DNA of 64,000 nucleotides from Oxalobacteraceae bacterium (GTDB taxonomy: Bacteria; Pseudomonadota; Gammaproteobacteria; Burkholderiales; Burkholderiaceae_D). Below are positions 20,864 to 29,129 of this stretch, in pieces (the first letter of the stretch is position 1; each line of letters begins with the position of its first letter). The notes under the pieces are model-generated. The model was given only the letters and a program-made list of their open reading frames with translations. It had not been told where the DNA came from and ran no database searches. The position numbers and the translations under genes are program-made. Where the stretch lies: positions 28,492 to 92,491 of the forward strand of contig JABTBR010000026.1 in the NCBI GenBank assembly GCA_013284265.1, read 5' to 3'.

Positions 20864-21433
20864 CTAAGCCTGGGCGGCGCGCCAGTCCGCGGCCAGCAGG
20901 CCGTAGATGATGCTGTCCGAGATCTCGCCATTGACGAACCAGCGTTCGCGCAGGTGGCCCTCCTGGCGGAAATGCAGGCGCCGCAGGATGCTGGCCGAGG
21001 CCGTGTTGGCCGGATGGATGTCGGCCTCGATACGGTGCAGTTCCAGCGCGCCGAAGCCGTACTCGACCAGCGCCGCCAGCACTTCGGGCATATAGCCGTG
21101 GCCCCAGTGGCCGCGCGCCAGCATGTAGCCGATGTCGCAGCGGTGGTTGCGGCGGTCGAAGGCGTACAGGGTGGCGGTGCCGATCAGTTCCCCGGTGGCC
21201 GTCAGCACCACGGCCAGGCGCAGCGCGCTGCCGTCGTCATAGGCGCGCAGCGTCTGTTCGATGCTGTCGCTGGCCTGGGCCGGATGCAGCCAGGGGCCGC
21301 TGCTCCAGTAGCGCAGCGCTTCCGGGTCGGAAAACAGGGTGAACAGGGCGGCGGCGTCGCCCGTGTCGATCAGGCGCAAGCTTAGTCTGGCCGTGTGCAG
21401 GGTAAGGGGTTCAAAGACGGGCATGGAGGGCAT
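20864..21433 (-). CDS. GNAT N-acetyltransferase (RimJ/RimL-like)
   Basis: 189 residues covering one GNAT domain. Visible are RLSLRLIDTGDAAALFTLF, IGTATLYAFDRRNHRCDIGY, the acetyl-CoA loop ARGHWGHGYMPEVL (form of Q/RxxGxG/A), and LHRIEADIHPANTASASIL, characteristic of the RimJ/RimL protein acetyltransferase group. The substrate could be a ribosomal protein N-terminus or a small molecule; it cannot be told from sequence. Monocistronic, on the minus strand. Confidence 0.85.
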   Translation of the reverse strand: MPSMPVFEPLTLHTARLSLRLIDTGDAAALFTLFSDPEALRYWSSGPWLHPAQASDSIEQTLRAYDDGSALRLAVVLTATGELIGTATLYAFDRRNHRCDIGYMLARGHWGHGYMPEVLAALVEYGFGALELHRIEADIHPANTASASILRRLHFRQEGHLRERWFVNGEISDSIIYGLLAADWRAAQA

Positions 21434-21606
21434 GGCAAATTTTCAATGATGACCAGCTTACCCGATTTCCAGCCCGGCGCAGACGAGGGGTACTGTTGCG
21501 TTGCAGCAAATCGAAGAAGAGAGCGCAAAAAAGCCTGCTGCTCACGCTAAATAGTGCCGCACAGCATGCTATCCTTGCGGTAACTAGTTTCCATAGGGAA
21601 AGCATA

Positions 21607-22569
21607 ATGTCAATGATGTCGAAATCCTCAGCTTCTGTTTTCATCCTCGCCATGGCCGCCGGCGGCGCCGCGCAGGCGGGCGTGCTCGATCTGGGCATCA
21701 GCGGTGCCAACCTTTTTTCGCTGGGTAATTTCAGCGCCAGCGGCAGCGATGTGGAAGGCGCCGTCGTGGTCGCCGGCAATTTGACGGCATCGAATTATTC
21801 GATCAACGACAAGAACGCCGATGCCTTCGGCAAGAACAATGGTTCCGGTTTCTCGCTGGTCGTCGGCGGCAAGCTCGACTACAGTTCCGGCTCGATCAAG
21901 CACGGCAGCATCTATGCCGGCGGCGGCAGCGTGTTGAAAAACACCGACCAGAACGGCAACAGCAATTTCGTCGCCAGTGCGCCGGTCGATTTCAATGCCA
22001 TGGCCAGCAATGCCAAGCAACTGTCGACCAGCCTGGCCCAGACCAGCGCCACCGGCACCAGCAAGATCGCCTACGGCGGCATGACCCTGACCGGCAGCAA
22101 CAAGTCGGTGGAAGTGTTCGATCTGAAGGGCACCGACCTGGCCAGCGTCAACAACTTCAAGTTGGCCGGCCTGAGCAAGGACGCCACCCTGATCTTCAAC
22201 GTCAGCGGCGCCAACGCGATCGGCTTCAACCAGAATGGCGTGGGCCTCGATGACTTCAAGAAGTACAACGTGCTGTTTAATTTCTACCAGAGTACCGCGC
22301 TCAACATCCAGAACGTCGGCATCCAGGGCAGCCTGCTGGCGCCGCTGGCCAGCGTGACGGGCGGCTCGGGCCAGATCAATGGCAATGTGATTGTGGGGAA
22401 CTGGCTGTCGCAGGTGCAGGTCAACGCCAATCATTATTTCAAGCAGGCGAACATCAACGGCTACACCGCGCCGACGCCGGTACCGGAACCGGAAACCTAC
22501 GCGATGCTGCTGGCCGGCCTGGCGCTGGTGGGCATGGTGGCGCGCCGCCGCAAGGCGGGCGGCCGATAA
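21607..22569 (+). CDS. PEP-CTERM choice-of-anchor A family protein
   Basis: 320 residues. A signal peptide (SSASVFILAMAAGGAAQA) is followed by a choice-of-anchor A domain: LGNFSASGSDVEGAVVVAGN, SLVVGGKLDYSSGSI, and NVGIQGSLLAPLASVTG. The C-terminus has the exosortase sorting signal VPEPETYAMLLAGLALVGM then RRRKAGGR. Such proteins are cleaved and anchored or released by exosortase at the outer surface, often with biofilm polysaccharide. ATG 21607 follows AGGGAA. The exosortase gene is not in this window. A strong terminator follows. Confidence 0.9.
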   Translation: MSMMSKSSASVFILAMAAGGAAQAGVLDLGISGANLFSLGNFSASGSDVEGAVVVAGNLTASNYSINDKNADAFGKNNGSGFSLVVGGKLDYSSGSIKHGSIYAGGGSVLKNTDQNGNSNFVASAPVDFNAMASNAKQLSTSLAQTSATGTSKIAYGGMTLTGSNKSVEVFDLKGTDLASVNNFKLAGLSKDATLIFNVSGANAIGFNQNGVGLDDFKKYNVLFNFYQSTALNIQNVGIQGSLLAPLASVTGGSGQINGNVIVGNWLSQVQVNANHYFKQANINGYTAPTPVPEPETYAMLLAGLALVGMVARRRKAGGR

Positions 22570-22619
22570 GCCGCCCCGGCTTTTGCGGGCGTTGCGCCCG
22601 CGTTTAGTCTACTCCTCTT

Positions 22620-22652
22620 CGGCCCCGTGAATTTTTCCGGGGCCGTTTTTTT
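22620..22652 (+). terminator. Rho-independent terminator after the PEP-CTERM gene
   Basis: CGGCCCCG (22620-22627) and CGGGGCCG (22638-22645) form a perfect 8-bp stem with a 10-nt loop, followed at once by seven T residues. This is the clearest intrinsic terminator in the window. Confidence 0.9.
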
Positions 22653-22742
22653 ATCAAAGTCAATTGGGGGAATCGCATAGGGTGCTTGGCGAGCGAAACT
22701 ACTAAAATGGATTTCCATTCGGGAAACTTTCTTGGAAGCCAT

Positions 22743-23705
22743 ATGAAAATGCTGTTCATGATCGCCATGCTGTTCGGTTTTTCACTGCCCTCGGCGCAGG
22801 CGGCGAGAACCGATGCCGCGGCGGCGGAATGTGAGGGATTGAAGGTCGCCACGGGCAAGCCGGGCAAGGGATATTCGAAACTGTTCGGCGATATCGTCAA
22901 AGTGTCGAAGGGGGCCATCGCCCTGTGTGAAGTTCACACCGAAGGCGGACTGGACAACCTGGAAGCCCTGTCGATCAAGAAGGCCGATGTGGGTATCGTG
23001 CAGATCGATGCCTTGAAGAAGCTGGGCGAGGGCGACAGCAATCTCGCCAACTTGCTGGTGGTCGCCACCTTGAACAGCAACTTCCTGCACATCGTGGTCG
23101 CGGCCAATGGCGTTGCCGTCGAAGGGCCGAAGAAATTCGGTCTGCTCAAGGGGGATAGCAAATCGCTGCGCGTAGCACGCATGACCGAGCTGCGCGATGC
23201 GCCGGTCGCCCTGGTGGGGTCGGCGCAATTGCTGGTGCGCCAGCTGGACAAGCTGCTCGGCCTGAATATGCAGTACGTCGATGTGGATACCGACGAAGCG
23301 GCATTCAAGAAGGTGCAGTCGGGTGAAGTTTATGCGGCATTCACGGTCGCCGGCTGGCCGCATGGGCCGGTGTCGAAATTGACGCCGGCACAAGGGCTGA
23401 CACTGGCCAGTTTCGATGGGGCCATCCGTGCCCCCTACCTCATTCGCCCGATCAGCTACAAGGGTGTGGGTGTCTACAATGTGCAGGCCTTGTCGATCCA
23501 GAATGTGCTGGTCACGCGCTCCTTCGCTGGCGCCAGGAATGGCGAAGTCGCGGCCTTGAAGCGCATGCTCGAAAAAGAGCTGATTGAACTCAAGGATGGC
23601 GGCTATGAGCCGGCCTGGAACGAAATCAGATCGCTCGACGCCAAGGTTGACTGGCCGCGCTTCGACGCGAGCAGCTTCGTGGTGATGGTGAAGGCGAAGA
23701 AGTAA
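22743..23705 (+). CDS. TAXI-family TRAP transporter solute-binding protein
   Basis: 320 residues with a cleavable signal peptide (KMLFMIAMLFGFSLPSAQA). The mature part has the TAXI/NMT1-like fold: LKVATGKPGKGYSKLFGDI, VHTEGGLDNLEALSIKKADVG, VALVGSAQLLVRQL, YVDVDTDEAAFKKVQSGEVYAAFTV. It would bind a small organic solute in the periplasm. The expected fused DctQM permease gene is not adjacent, so it may serve a distant permease or act as a sensor partner. ATG 22743 follows GGAAG; in-frame upstream codons lack a ribosome site. Confidence 0.82.
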   Translation: MKMLFMIAMLFGFSLPSAQAARTDAAAAECEGLKVATGKPGKGYSKLFGDIVKVSKGAIALCEVHTEGGLDNLEALSIKKADVGIVQIDALKKLGEGDSNLANLLVVATLNSNFLHIVVAANGVAVEGPKKFGLLKGDSKSLRVARMTELRDAPVALVGSAQLLVRQLDKLLGLNMQYVDVDTDEAAFKKVQSGEVYAAFTVAGWPHGPVSKLTPAQGLTLASFDGAIRAPYLIRPISYKGVGVYNVQALSIQNVLVTRSFAGARNGEVAALKRMLEKELIELKDGGYEPAWNEIRSLDAKVDWPRFDASSFVVMVKAKK

Positions 23706-23773
23706 GTCCCACAGAAATCGCTATCCTCCAGCCGAACACGATATATCCCCGTTCGGCACCTGGCTCTCCTTGT

Positions 23774-24120
23774 TTGTCCTGCCATTTCCTGGCCGCGCGT
23801 GCCGCGGAGCAGCGACACTATTTCACGCATCCGCAAGTGGGCATCGCCCTGTTCCAGACCTTGCCGCTGCTGGGCCAAAAACTGGAAAACAGACTGCTGG
23901 CGGCGCGCAAGGCCGAAGCCCGCGCCAATCCGATTGAACAACTGCAGAACTTCCTCATGCAAAAGCGCGAGCGCGTCAGGGCCTTCAAAGGCGCCGTGGT
24001 GCAGATCGGCGCCCAGATCAAGAGCATGTCGGACATGATCGATGAGCGCAAACGCCAGAAAGGCCGACTGGATAAGCTGAAGACGCTGTCGACCAAGAAG
24101 GCCGGCGTCGGCATCGTGCA
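23774..24120 (+). pseudogene. Chimeric remnant: PspA/IM30-like helix joined to a TAXI fragment
   Basis: An open stretch encodes a charged helix (LLAARKAEARANPIEQLQNF then IKSMSDMIDERKRQK) resembling PspA/IM30-like coiled coils. It then runs directly into LSTKKAGVGIVHA. The 55 bp at about 24066-24120 align without gaps to the TAXI gene at about 22949-23003 with 44 matches, where LSIKKADVGIVQ is encoded. After that the frame enters poly-pyrimidine DNA and has no sensible product. No ATG or Shine-Dalgarno precedes it. Interpreted as decay products of a PspA-like gene and a duplicated TAXI gene; the PspA assignment is tentative. Confidence 0.5.
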
Positions 24121-24240
24121 TGCTTTTTCTCCTCTTTTTTTCTTCTTTTTTCGCCTCTTTCAGACTCCAGGAACGCCGCAGTGCTTCCGCGAAAAGAGGA
24201 ATGGGGGAGAAAAAGAAGGAAAAAGAAGGAAAAGAGAAGG
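24121..24240. repeat. Polypyrimidine then polypurine tract (long imperfect hairpin)
   Basis: 24124-24160 is almost pure pyrimidine and 24190-24240 almost pure purine, the latter with direct repeats of AAAAAGAAGG. The two arms are roughly complementary across a 30-nt centre. The tract lies just downstream of the leftward rutR-like gene and may act as a transcription end or form an unusual DNA structure. No gene here. Confidence 0.6.
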
Positions 24241-24244
24241 TTGG

Positions 24245-24958
24245 CTATAGGGGGGGGCAGGGGGTAACCACACCACCCGGCAGTTTCACCGCGCACAGCA
24301 CCATATCCACGATCACCTTCTCCGCCTCATCAAAGTCCTTGCGGGTGAGCTGCTTGCGGTTCAATACCAGCGCCATCTGCTTGGAAAAATCCGCATACGA
24401 CTGCGTCATCGCCCAGATGGCGAACAGCAGGTGCGTCGCATTCACCGGCGCGATCTTGCCCGCCGCGACCCACTGCTCGAACACGTCGATATCCTTGCGC
24501 AGCATCGGCACCACGCGGCTCTGGATCTGCGCGCCGTAGAGCTGCGCGCCGCTGATCACTTCCATCGCATATACCCGCGACCCCCAGGGCTGCTCGCGCG
24601 AGAAACGCAGCTTGGCCTGCACGTAAGCGCGCAGCACGTCGTGCGGCTCGTGTTCCGGATGGGCCAGGTGTTCCATCCGCTCCAGCCAGTCGTCCAGCAC
24701 GTCGTCGAGCACGCGCTGATACAGCGCCTGCTTGGTGGGGAAGTAGTACATCAGGTTCTGCTTGGACAGGCCGGCCTGTTCGGCGATGGTAGCGATCGAG
24801 GTGCCCTCGTAGCCGCATTCGGCGAACACCCGCACGGCGTGGGCGGCGATTTCTGTTTCGACCCGGTCGCGGTTCAGCGCGCGCCGCGATGGCTGCGCGC
24901 TCCTGCCTGACGCATCCTTCAGGGAAGCCGGTGCGGCAGCATCTTTGGCATTGGCCAT
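24245..24958 (-). CDS. rutR: TetR-family regulator, RutR-like
   Basis: 237 residues. The N-terminal TetR helix-turn-helix is YEGTSIATIAEQAGLSKQNL then MYYFPTKQALYQRVLDD. The C-terminal half matches RutR of E. coli: REQPWGSRVYAMEVISGAQL, WVAAGKIAPVNATHLLFAIW, MTQSYADFSKQM. RutR binds uracil and controls pyrimidine catabolism; here it heads away from a reductive pyrimidine operon, which fits. ATG 24958 is 10 bp after the MocR-like gene, so the two are co-transcribed. The last codons run through a G8/G5 tract, giving an unusual TPCPPL ending. Confidence 0.8.
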   Translation of the reverse strand: MANAKDAAAPASLKDASGRSAQPSRRALNRDRVETEIAAHAVRVFAECGYEGTSIATIAEQAGLSKQNLMYYFPTKQALYQRVLDDVLDDWLERMEHLAHPEHEPHDVLRAYVQAKLRFSREQPWGSRVYAMEVISGAQLYGAQIQSRVVPMLRKDIDVFEQWVAAGKIAPVNATHLLFAIWAMTQSYADFSKQMALVLNRKQLTRKDFDEAEKVIVDMVLCAVKLPGGVVTPCPPL

Positions 24959-24968
24959 GGTGTCTCTC

Positions 24969-26462
24969 TCAGCTTGGTCGTATCGATTGCAGGAACCGCA
25001 GCAGCTGCGGGCGGTCGGTATAGGCGACATTGAAACGGAACCACACGGTATCGGCGCGGCGCAGCATGAAGAACTCGCAGGGCGAGAGCAGGATGCCGGC
25101 TTTCAGCGCCTGGTCGGCGATCAGCTTGCCGTTCCACTCGCCGCTGGGCGGCGCGTCCCAGCCGGCGCTGACGAACATGCCGCCGCGCGGGCGCGCCAGC
25201 GGCGCCATGCCGGCCTCGCGCAGGCTGTCGATGGCGCGCTCGCGCCCCGCGTCGAGCTGGTTGACCAGTTTGTCCAGCATGCGCCGATAGGGCCGCGCGG
25301 TGACGGCGTGGTAGACCGCGCGCTCATTGATTTCGGAGGTGGTCAGGCCGGCCAGCATCTTCACCCGCAGCAGTTCGGGCAGCAGCGAGGACGAGGCGCA
25401 GATCGAGCCGACCCGCAGCACTGGCGACAGGGTCTTGGAAAAACTGCCGACCCGGATCACCCGGCGCAGGCCGTCCATCGCGGCCAGCGAGGCGTCGCCA
25501 CGCGGCGCCAGTTCGCGGTAGATATCGTCCTCCACCAGCCAGAAGTCGAACTGCTCGGCCAGTCCCAGCAGGCGATGGGCCTGGGCCTGGCTGAGCGAGG
25601 TGCCCAGCGGGTTTTGCAGCGCGGTGTTGACGAACATGAGCTTGGGCTGGCAAGCCCTGGCCTGCGCCGCCAGCACATCCATGTCGAGCCCCTGCTCGCC
25701 GCGCGGAATGCCGACCGGGATGCAGCCGTGGTGGCGGATCAGCGACAGCAGATTGCTGTAGCCGGGATCTTCGACGAAGACGGTGTCGCCCGGCTTGGTG
25801 AGCGTGCGCAGGATCAGGTCGAAGGCATGGGTGGCACCGTGGGTCAGCAGGATCTGCTCCGGCTCCACCGGAAACAGCTCGTCCGACAGCGTGGCCGCCA
25901 TCTGCTGGCGCAGCGTGGGGAAGCCGAGCGGGTGGCCATAGCCGCGCAGGCGGTTGGCGGGGATGCGCATGGCCTGGCGCACCGCGTCGAGGATGGTGTC
26001 CTCGCCATACCACTCGGGCGGCAGCCAGCCGGCGCCCACCGGCAGCGCGTCCGAGACGCCCGAATACAGGTCGGGGGTGAGCGCGTCGATGGCGCTGGGC
26101 GTGGCATGGAAGGGCAGCGGCAGCAGCGCCGCCGGCACATCCTGGCGCGCCACGAAATAGCCGGAACCGCGGCGCGAGGACAGCAGGCCCAAGGTGACGA
26201 GCCGGTCGTAAGCTTCGACAACTGTAAAGGTGGAGACGCCATTACACTTGGCAAATTGCCGCACCGAGGGCATTTTAGTGCCGATGCGCAACTCGCGGGC
26301 GGCCACCATCGCCGTCACCGCGGCGACGATCTGATCGACCAGGCTGCCTTTCTTGCTGCGCTCGATCGCCACCACGGGCCAGCCCTCGGAAGCCGGGCCG
26401 CAGCCGCCCAGATCGATGGCAGGAGTGAGGGTGTCCGTGACTGCGTCCGTCGCTGCGTCCAT
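24969..26462 (-). CDS. MocR-type GntR/aminotransferase transcriptional regulator
   Basis: 497 residues if started at ATG 26462; the frame is open a further 30 codons upstream. An N-terminal GntR winged helix (GTKMPSVRQFAKCNGVSTFT) is linked to a class I aminotransferase-like domain with LLTHGATHAFDLILRTLTKP, FVNTALQNPLGTSLS, EDDIYREL and the PLP lysine region VGSFSKTLSPVLRVG. MocR regulators sense amino-compounds via PLP. Divergent from bauA and upstream of rutR, it most likely responds to beta-alanine or a related amine and controls bauA (inference). Confidence 0.85.
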   Translation of the reverse strand: MDAATDAVTDTLTPAIDLGGCGPASEGWPVVAIERSKKGSLVDQIVAAVTAMVAARELRIGTKMPSVRQFAKCNGVSTFTVVEAYDRLVTLGLLSSRRGSGYFVARQDVPAALLPLPFHATPSAIDALTPDLYSGVSDALPVGAGWLPPEWYGEDTILDAVRQAMRIPANRLRGYGHPLGFPTLRQQMAATLSDELFPVEPEQILLTHGATHAFDLILRTLTKPGDTVFVEDPGYSNLLSLIRHHGCIPVGIPRGEQGLDMDVLAAQARACQPKLMFVNTALQNPLGTSLSQAQAHRLLGLAEQFDFWLVEDDIYRELAPRGDASLAAMDGLRRVIRVGSFSKTLSPVLRVGSICASSSLLPELLRVKMLAGLTTSEINERAVYHAVTARPYRRMLDKLVNQLDAGRERAIDSLREAGMAPLARPRGGMFVSAGWDAPPSGEWNGKLIADQALKAGILLSPCEFFMLRRADTVWFRFNVAYTDRPQLLRFLQSIRPS

Positions 26463-26501
26463 TGCCGGCTTTCTTTGCTGCACCGCATTAAAGTGTATTG
26501 T

Positions 26502-26595
26502 TTTTGCCAGCTGTACGGTTGGCAGGTTTTGCGATTTGTGTATCTGTGCCATAGTTGTTGCGCTGTCTATTATTGCATCATCATTTTGCCAACTG
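26502..26595. promoter_or_regulatory. Cluster of TGCCA sites between mocR and bauA
   Basis: TGCCA occurs at 26505-26509, 26547-26551 and 26587-26591, at spacings of 42 and 40 bp (about four helical turns each). An inverted TGGCA at 26520-26524 makes TGCCA-N10-TGGCA with the first site. The outer two share TTTTGCCAxCTG. This is the divergent control region, and such phased half-sites are a likely target for the MocR or RutR protein. Confidence 0.4.
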
Positions 26596-26653
26596 GTAAA
26601 TTATTTTTACGGATCGTCAAAAATAATCCGCCTCAGATTTTCAGGAGATATGC

Positions 26654-27970
26654 ATGAACGAATCCCGCCCAGCCTCGATGTCCGCGTTCTGGATGCCCTT
26701 TACGAATAACCGCGATTTCAAAGCCAATCCGCGCCTGCTGGTGTCGGCCGAAGGCATGTACTACAAGGACGTCGACGGTCGATCCATCCTGGACGGCACC
26801 GCCGGCCTGTGGTGCGTCCCCTGCGGCCACGCCCAGCCGAGAATCGTCGCCGCCGTGCGCGAGATGATAGGCCAGCTCGATTTCGCGCCGACCTTCCAGA
26901 TGGGCCACCCGGCCGCCTTCGACCTGGCCGAGCAGCTGATGGAATACACCAAGCACCGCTACGGCCAGGTGTTCTACACCAACTCCGGCTCCGAAGCGGT
27001 GGACACGGCGCTGAAGATCGCGCTGGCCTACCACAAGGCGCGCGGCGAAGCCGGGCGCACCCGCCTGATCGGCCGCGAGCGCGGCTACCACGGCGTGGGC
27101 TTCGGCGGCATCTCGGTGGGCGGCATCGCCGGCAACCGCAAGCCTTACGGCCCGCTGCTGACCGGTGTCGACCACCTGCCGCATACCCACGATCTGGAGA
27201 AGAACGCCTACACCCGCGGCGAGCCGGAATTCGGCATGAACCTGGCCGATGAACTGGAACGCATCGTCGCCCTGCACGACGCCTCCACCATCGCCGCCGT
27301 GATCGTCGAGCCGGTGGCCGGTTCCACCGGCGTGCTGATCCCGCCCAAGGGCTATCTGAAGCGACTGCGCGAGTTGTGCACCAAGCACGGCATCCTGCTG
27401 ATCTTCGACGAAGTGATCACCGGCTTTGGCCGCCTGACCACGCCGTTCGCCTCGGACTATTTCGACGTCGAGCCGGACATGATGACGGTGGCCAAGGGCC
27501 TGACCAATGGCGTGGTGCCGATGGGCGCCGTGTTCACCAAGGCCTTCCTGTACGACACCTTCATGGAAGCGCCGGCCGGCATCGAGCTGTTCCACGGCTA
27601 TACCTATTCCGGCCATCCGCTGGCCTGCGCGGCCGCACTGGCCACGCTGGAAGTGTTCAAGGAACAGAAGGTCCTGGAGCACGCGGCCGGCATGCAGGAA
27701 TACTGGGCCGACGCGGTGCATTCGCTCAAAGGCCTGCCCAACGTGATCGACATCCGCACCATCGGCCTGATCGCCGGCATTGAACTGGCGCCGATCGCCG
27801 GCAAGCCGGGCGCACGCGGCTTTGCCGCCTTCAAGCAGGCCTTTGCCGACGGGGTGCTGATCCGCACCACCGGCGACATCATCGCCCTGTCGCCGCCGCT
27901 GGTGCTGGAGAAAACCCATATCGACGAATTGTTCGGCAAGCTGGCCAAGGTACTGAAAAATCTGGAGTGA
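26654..27970 (+). CDS. bauA: Beta-alanine (omega-amino acid):pyruvate aminotransferase
   Basis: 438 residues, class III PLP aminotransferase. It transfers the amino group of beta-alanine to pyruvate, giving malonate semialdehyde and alanine. Motifs: DGTAGLWCVPCGHAQPRI, YTNSGSEAVDTALKIALAYH, FDEVITGFGRL, and PLP lysine in TVAKGLTNGVVPMGAV. N-terminal SAFWMPFTNNRDFKANPR is characteristic of the beta-alanine:pyruvate group. It begins the catabolic operon bauA-ald-bauC-preT-preA, and ald 18 bp downstream would recycle the alanine formed. Confidence 0.92.
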   Translation: MNESRPASMSAFWMPFTNNRDFKANPRLLVSAEGMYYKDVDGRSILDGTAGLWCVPCGHAQPRIVAAVREMIGQLDFAPTFQMGHPAAFDLAEQLMEYTKHRYGQVFYTNSGSEAVDTALKIALAYHKARGEAGRTRLIGRERGYHGVGFGGISVGGIAGNRKPYGPLLTGVDHLPHTHDLEKNAYTRGEPEFGMNLADELERIVALHDASTIAAVIVEPVAGSTGVLIPPKGYLKRLRELCTKHGILLIFDEVITGFGRLTTPFASDYFDVEPDMMTVAKGLTNGVVPMGAVFTKAFLYDTFMEAPAGIELFHGYTYSGHPLACAAALATLEVFKEQKVLEHAAGMQEYWADAVHSLKGLPNVIDIRTIGLIAGIELAPIAGKPGARGFAAFKQAFADGVLIRTTGDIIALSPPLVLEKTHIDELFGKLAKVLKNLE

Positions 27971-27988
27971 TAACACAAGGAGAACAGC

Positions 27989-29104
27989 ATGCTAGTTGGC
28001 GTCCCAAAAGAAATCAAAAACCAGGAATCCCGCGTCGGCCTTACCCCGGCCAGCGTCAAGGAGCTCGTACTGCGAGGTCATCAGGTTCTGGTACAGCACA
28101 ACGCCGGTAATGCCATCGGTCTGTCCGACGCCCTGTACGAGGGCGCGGGCGCCACCATCATCGCCACGGCGGCGGAAATCTTTGCCCGCGCCGAGATGAT
28201 CGTCAAGGTCAAGGAGCCGCAGCCAGAGGAATGCGCGATGCTGCGCGAAAACCAGATCCTCTACACCTATCTGCACCTCGCGCCCGACCCGGAACAGACC
28301 CGCGCGCTGATCAAATCCGGCGCGGTCTGCCTGGCCTATGAAACCATCACCGGCGCCAACGGCGGCCTGCCCTTGCTCGCGCCGATGAGCGAAGTGGCGG
28401 GACGCATGGCCATCCAGGCCGGCGCCGCGCACCTGGAAAAATCCAAGGGCGGCATGGGCCTGCTGCTGGGCGGCGTGCCTGGCGTGGCGCCCGGCCATAT
28501 CGCCATCATCGGCGCAGGCGTGGTGGGCACCAATGCGCTGCAGATGGCCGTGGGCATCGGCGCGCGCGTGACCATCCTTGATAAAAACATCGACCGCCTG
28601 CGCCAGCTCGACCTGATCTACGGCAACCGTATCTCCACCATGTACTCGAACGCGCAGACGATCGAGGAAGCGGTGCTCGATGCCGACCTGGTGATCGGCG
28701 GCGTGCTGGTGCCGGGCGCGGCCGCGCCGAAGCTGGTGACGGCCGCCATGATCGCGCGCATGAAGCAGGGCGCGGTGGTGGTGGACGTGGCCATCGACCA
28801 GGGCGGCTGCTTTGAAACCTCGCACGCCACCACCCACGAAAAGCCAACCTATGTCGTCGACGGCGTGGTGCACTACTGCGTGGCCAACATGCCGGGCGCG
28901 GTCGCGCGTACCTCCACCTTCGCCTTGAACAACGCCACCATAGGCCATGCGCTGGCGCTGGCCGACAAGGGCTGGCAGAAAGCCCTGAAAGCCAACCCGC
29001 ATCTGAAACACGGTTTGAATGTCTGCCAGGGCAAGGTCACCTATGATGCGGTGGCCCATGCCCTAGGCTATTCCTATGTCGACCCCGACGGCCTGCTGGG
29101 CTGA
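27989..29104 (+). CDS. ald: Alanine dehydrogenase
   Basis: 371 residues, standard for Ald. It oxidises L-alanine to pyruvate and ammonia with NAD. Visible are [44 protein letters not shown], the Rossmann motif [14 protein letters not shown], and [20 protein letters not shown] precedes ATG 27989. Next to bauA it regenerates the pyruvate acceptor and releases the beta-alanine nitrogen as ammonia, so the pair acts as a net beta-alanine deaminase. Confidence 0.95.
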   Translation: MLVGVPKEIKNQESRVGLTPASVKELVLRGHQVLVQHNAGNAIGLSDALYEGAGATIIATAAEIFARAEMIVKVKEPQPEECAMLRENQILYTYLHLAPDPEQTRALIKSGAVCLAYETITGANGGLPLLAPMSEVAGRMAIQAGAAHLEKSKGGMGLLLGGVPGVAPGHIAIIGAGVVGTNALQMAVGIGARVTILDKNIDRLRQLDLIYGNRISTMYSNAQTIEEAVLDADLVIGGVLVPGAAAPKLVTAAMIARMKQGAVVVDVAIDQGGCFETSHATTHEKPTYVVDGVVHYCVANMPGAVARTSTFALNNATIGHALALADKGWQKALKANPHLKHGLNVCQGKVTYDAVAHALGYSYVDPDGLLG

Positions 29105-29129
29105 GCGGACTTACCCTGAACGGAACATC

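Noticed and set aside
24250..24264. G-quadruplex called from the G8-CA-G5 run
   Set aside because: Too few separated G-tracts for a standard four-tract quadruplex; kept only as a homopolymer observation.
24245..24958. A longer TetR reading beginning 72 bp further upstream at 25030
   Set aside because: It would overlap the MocR-type gene, and the family alignment begins after the Met at 24958.
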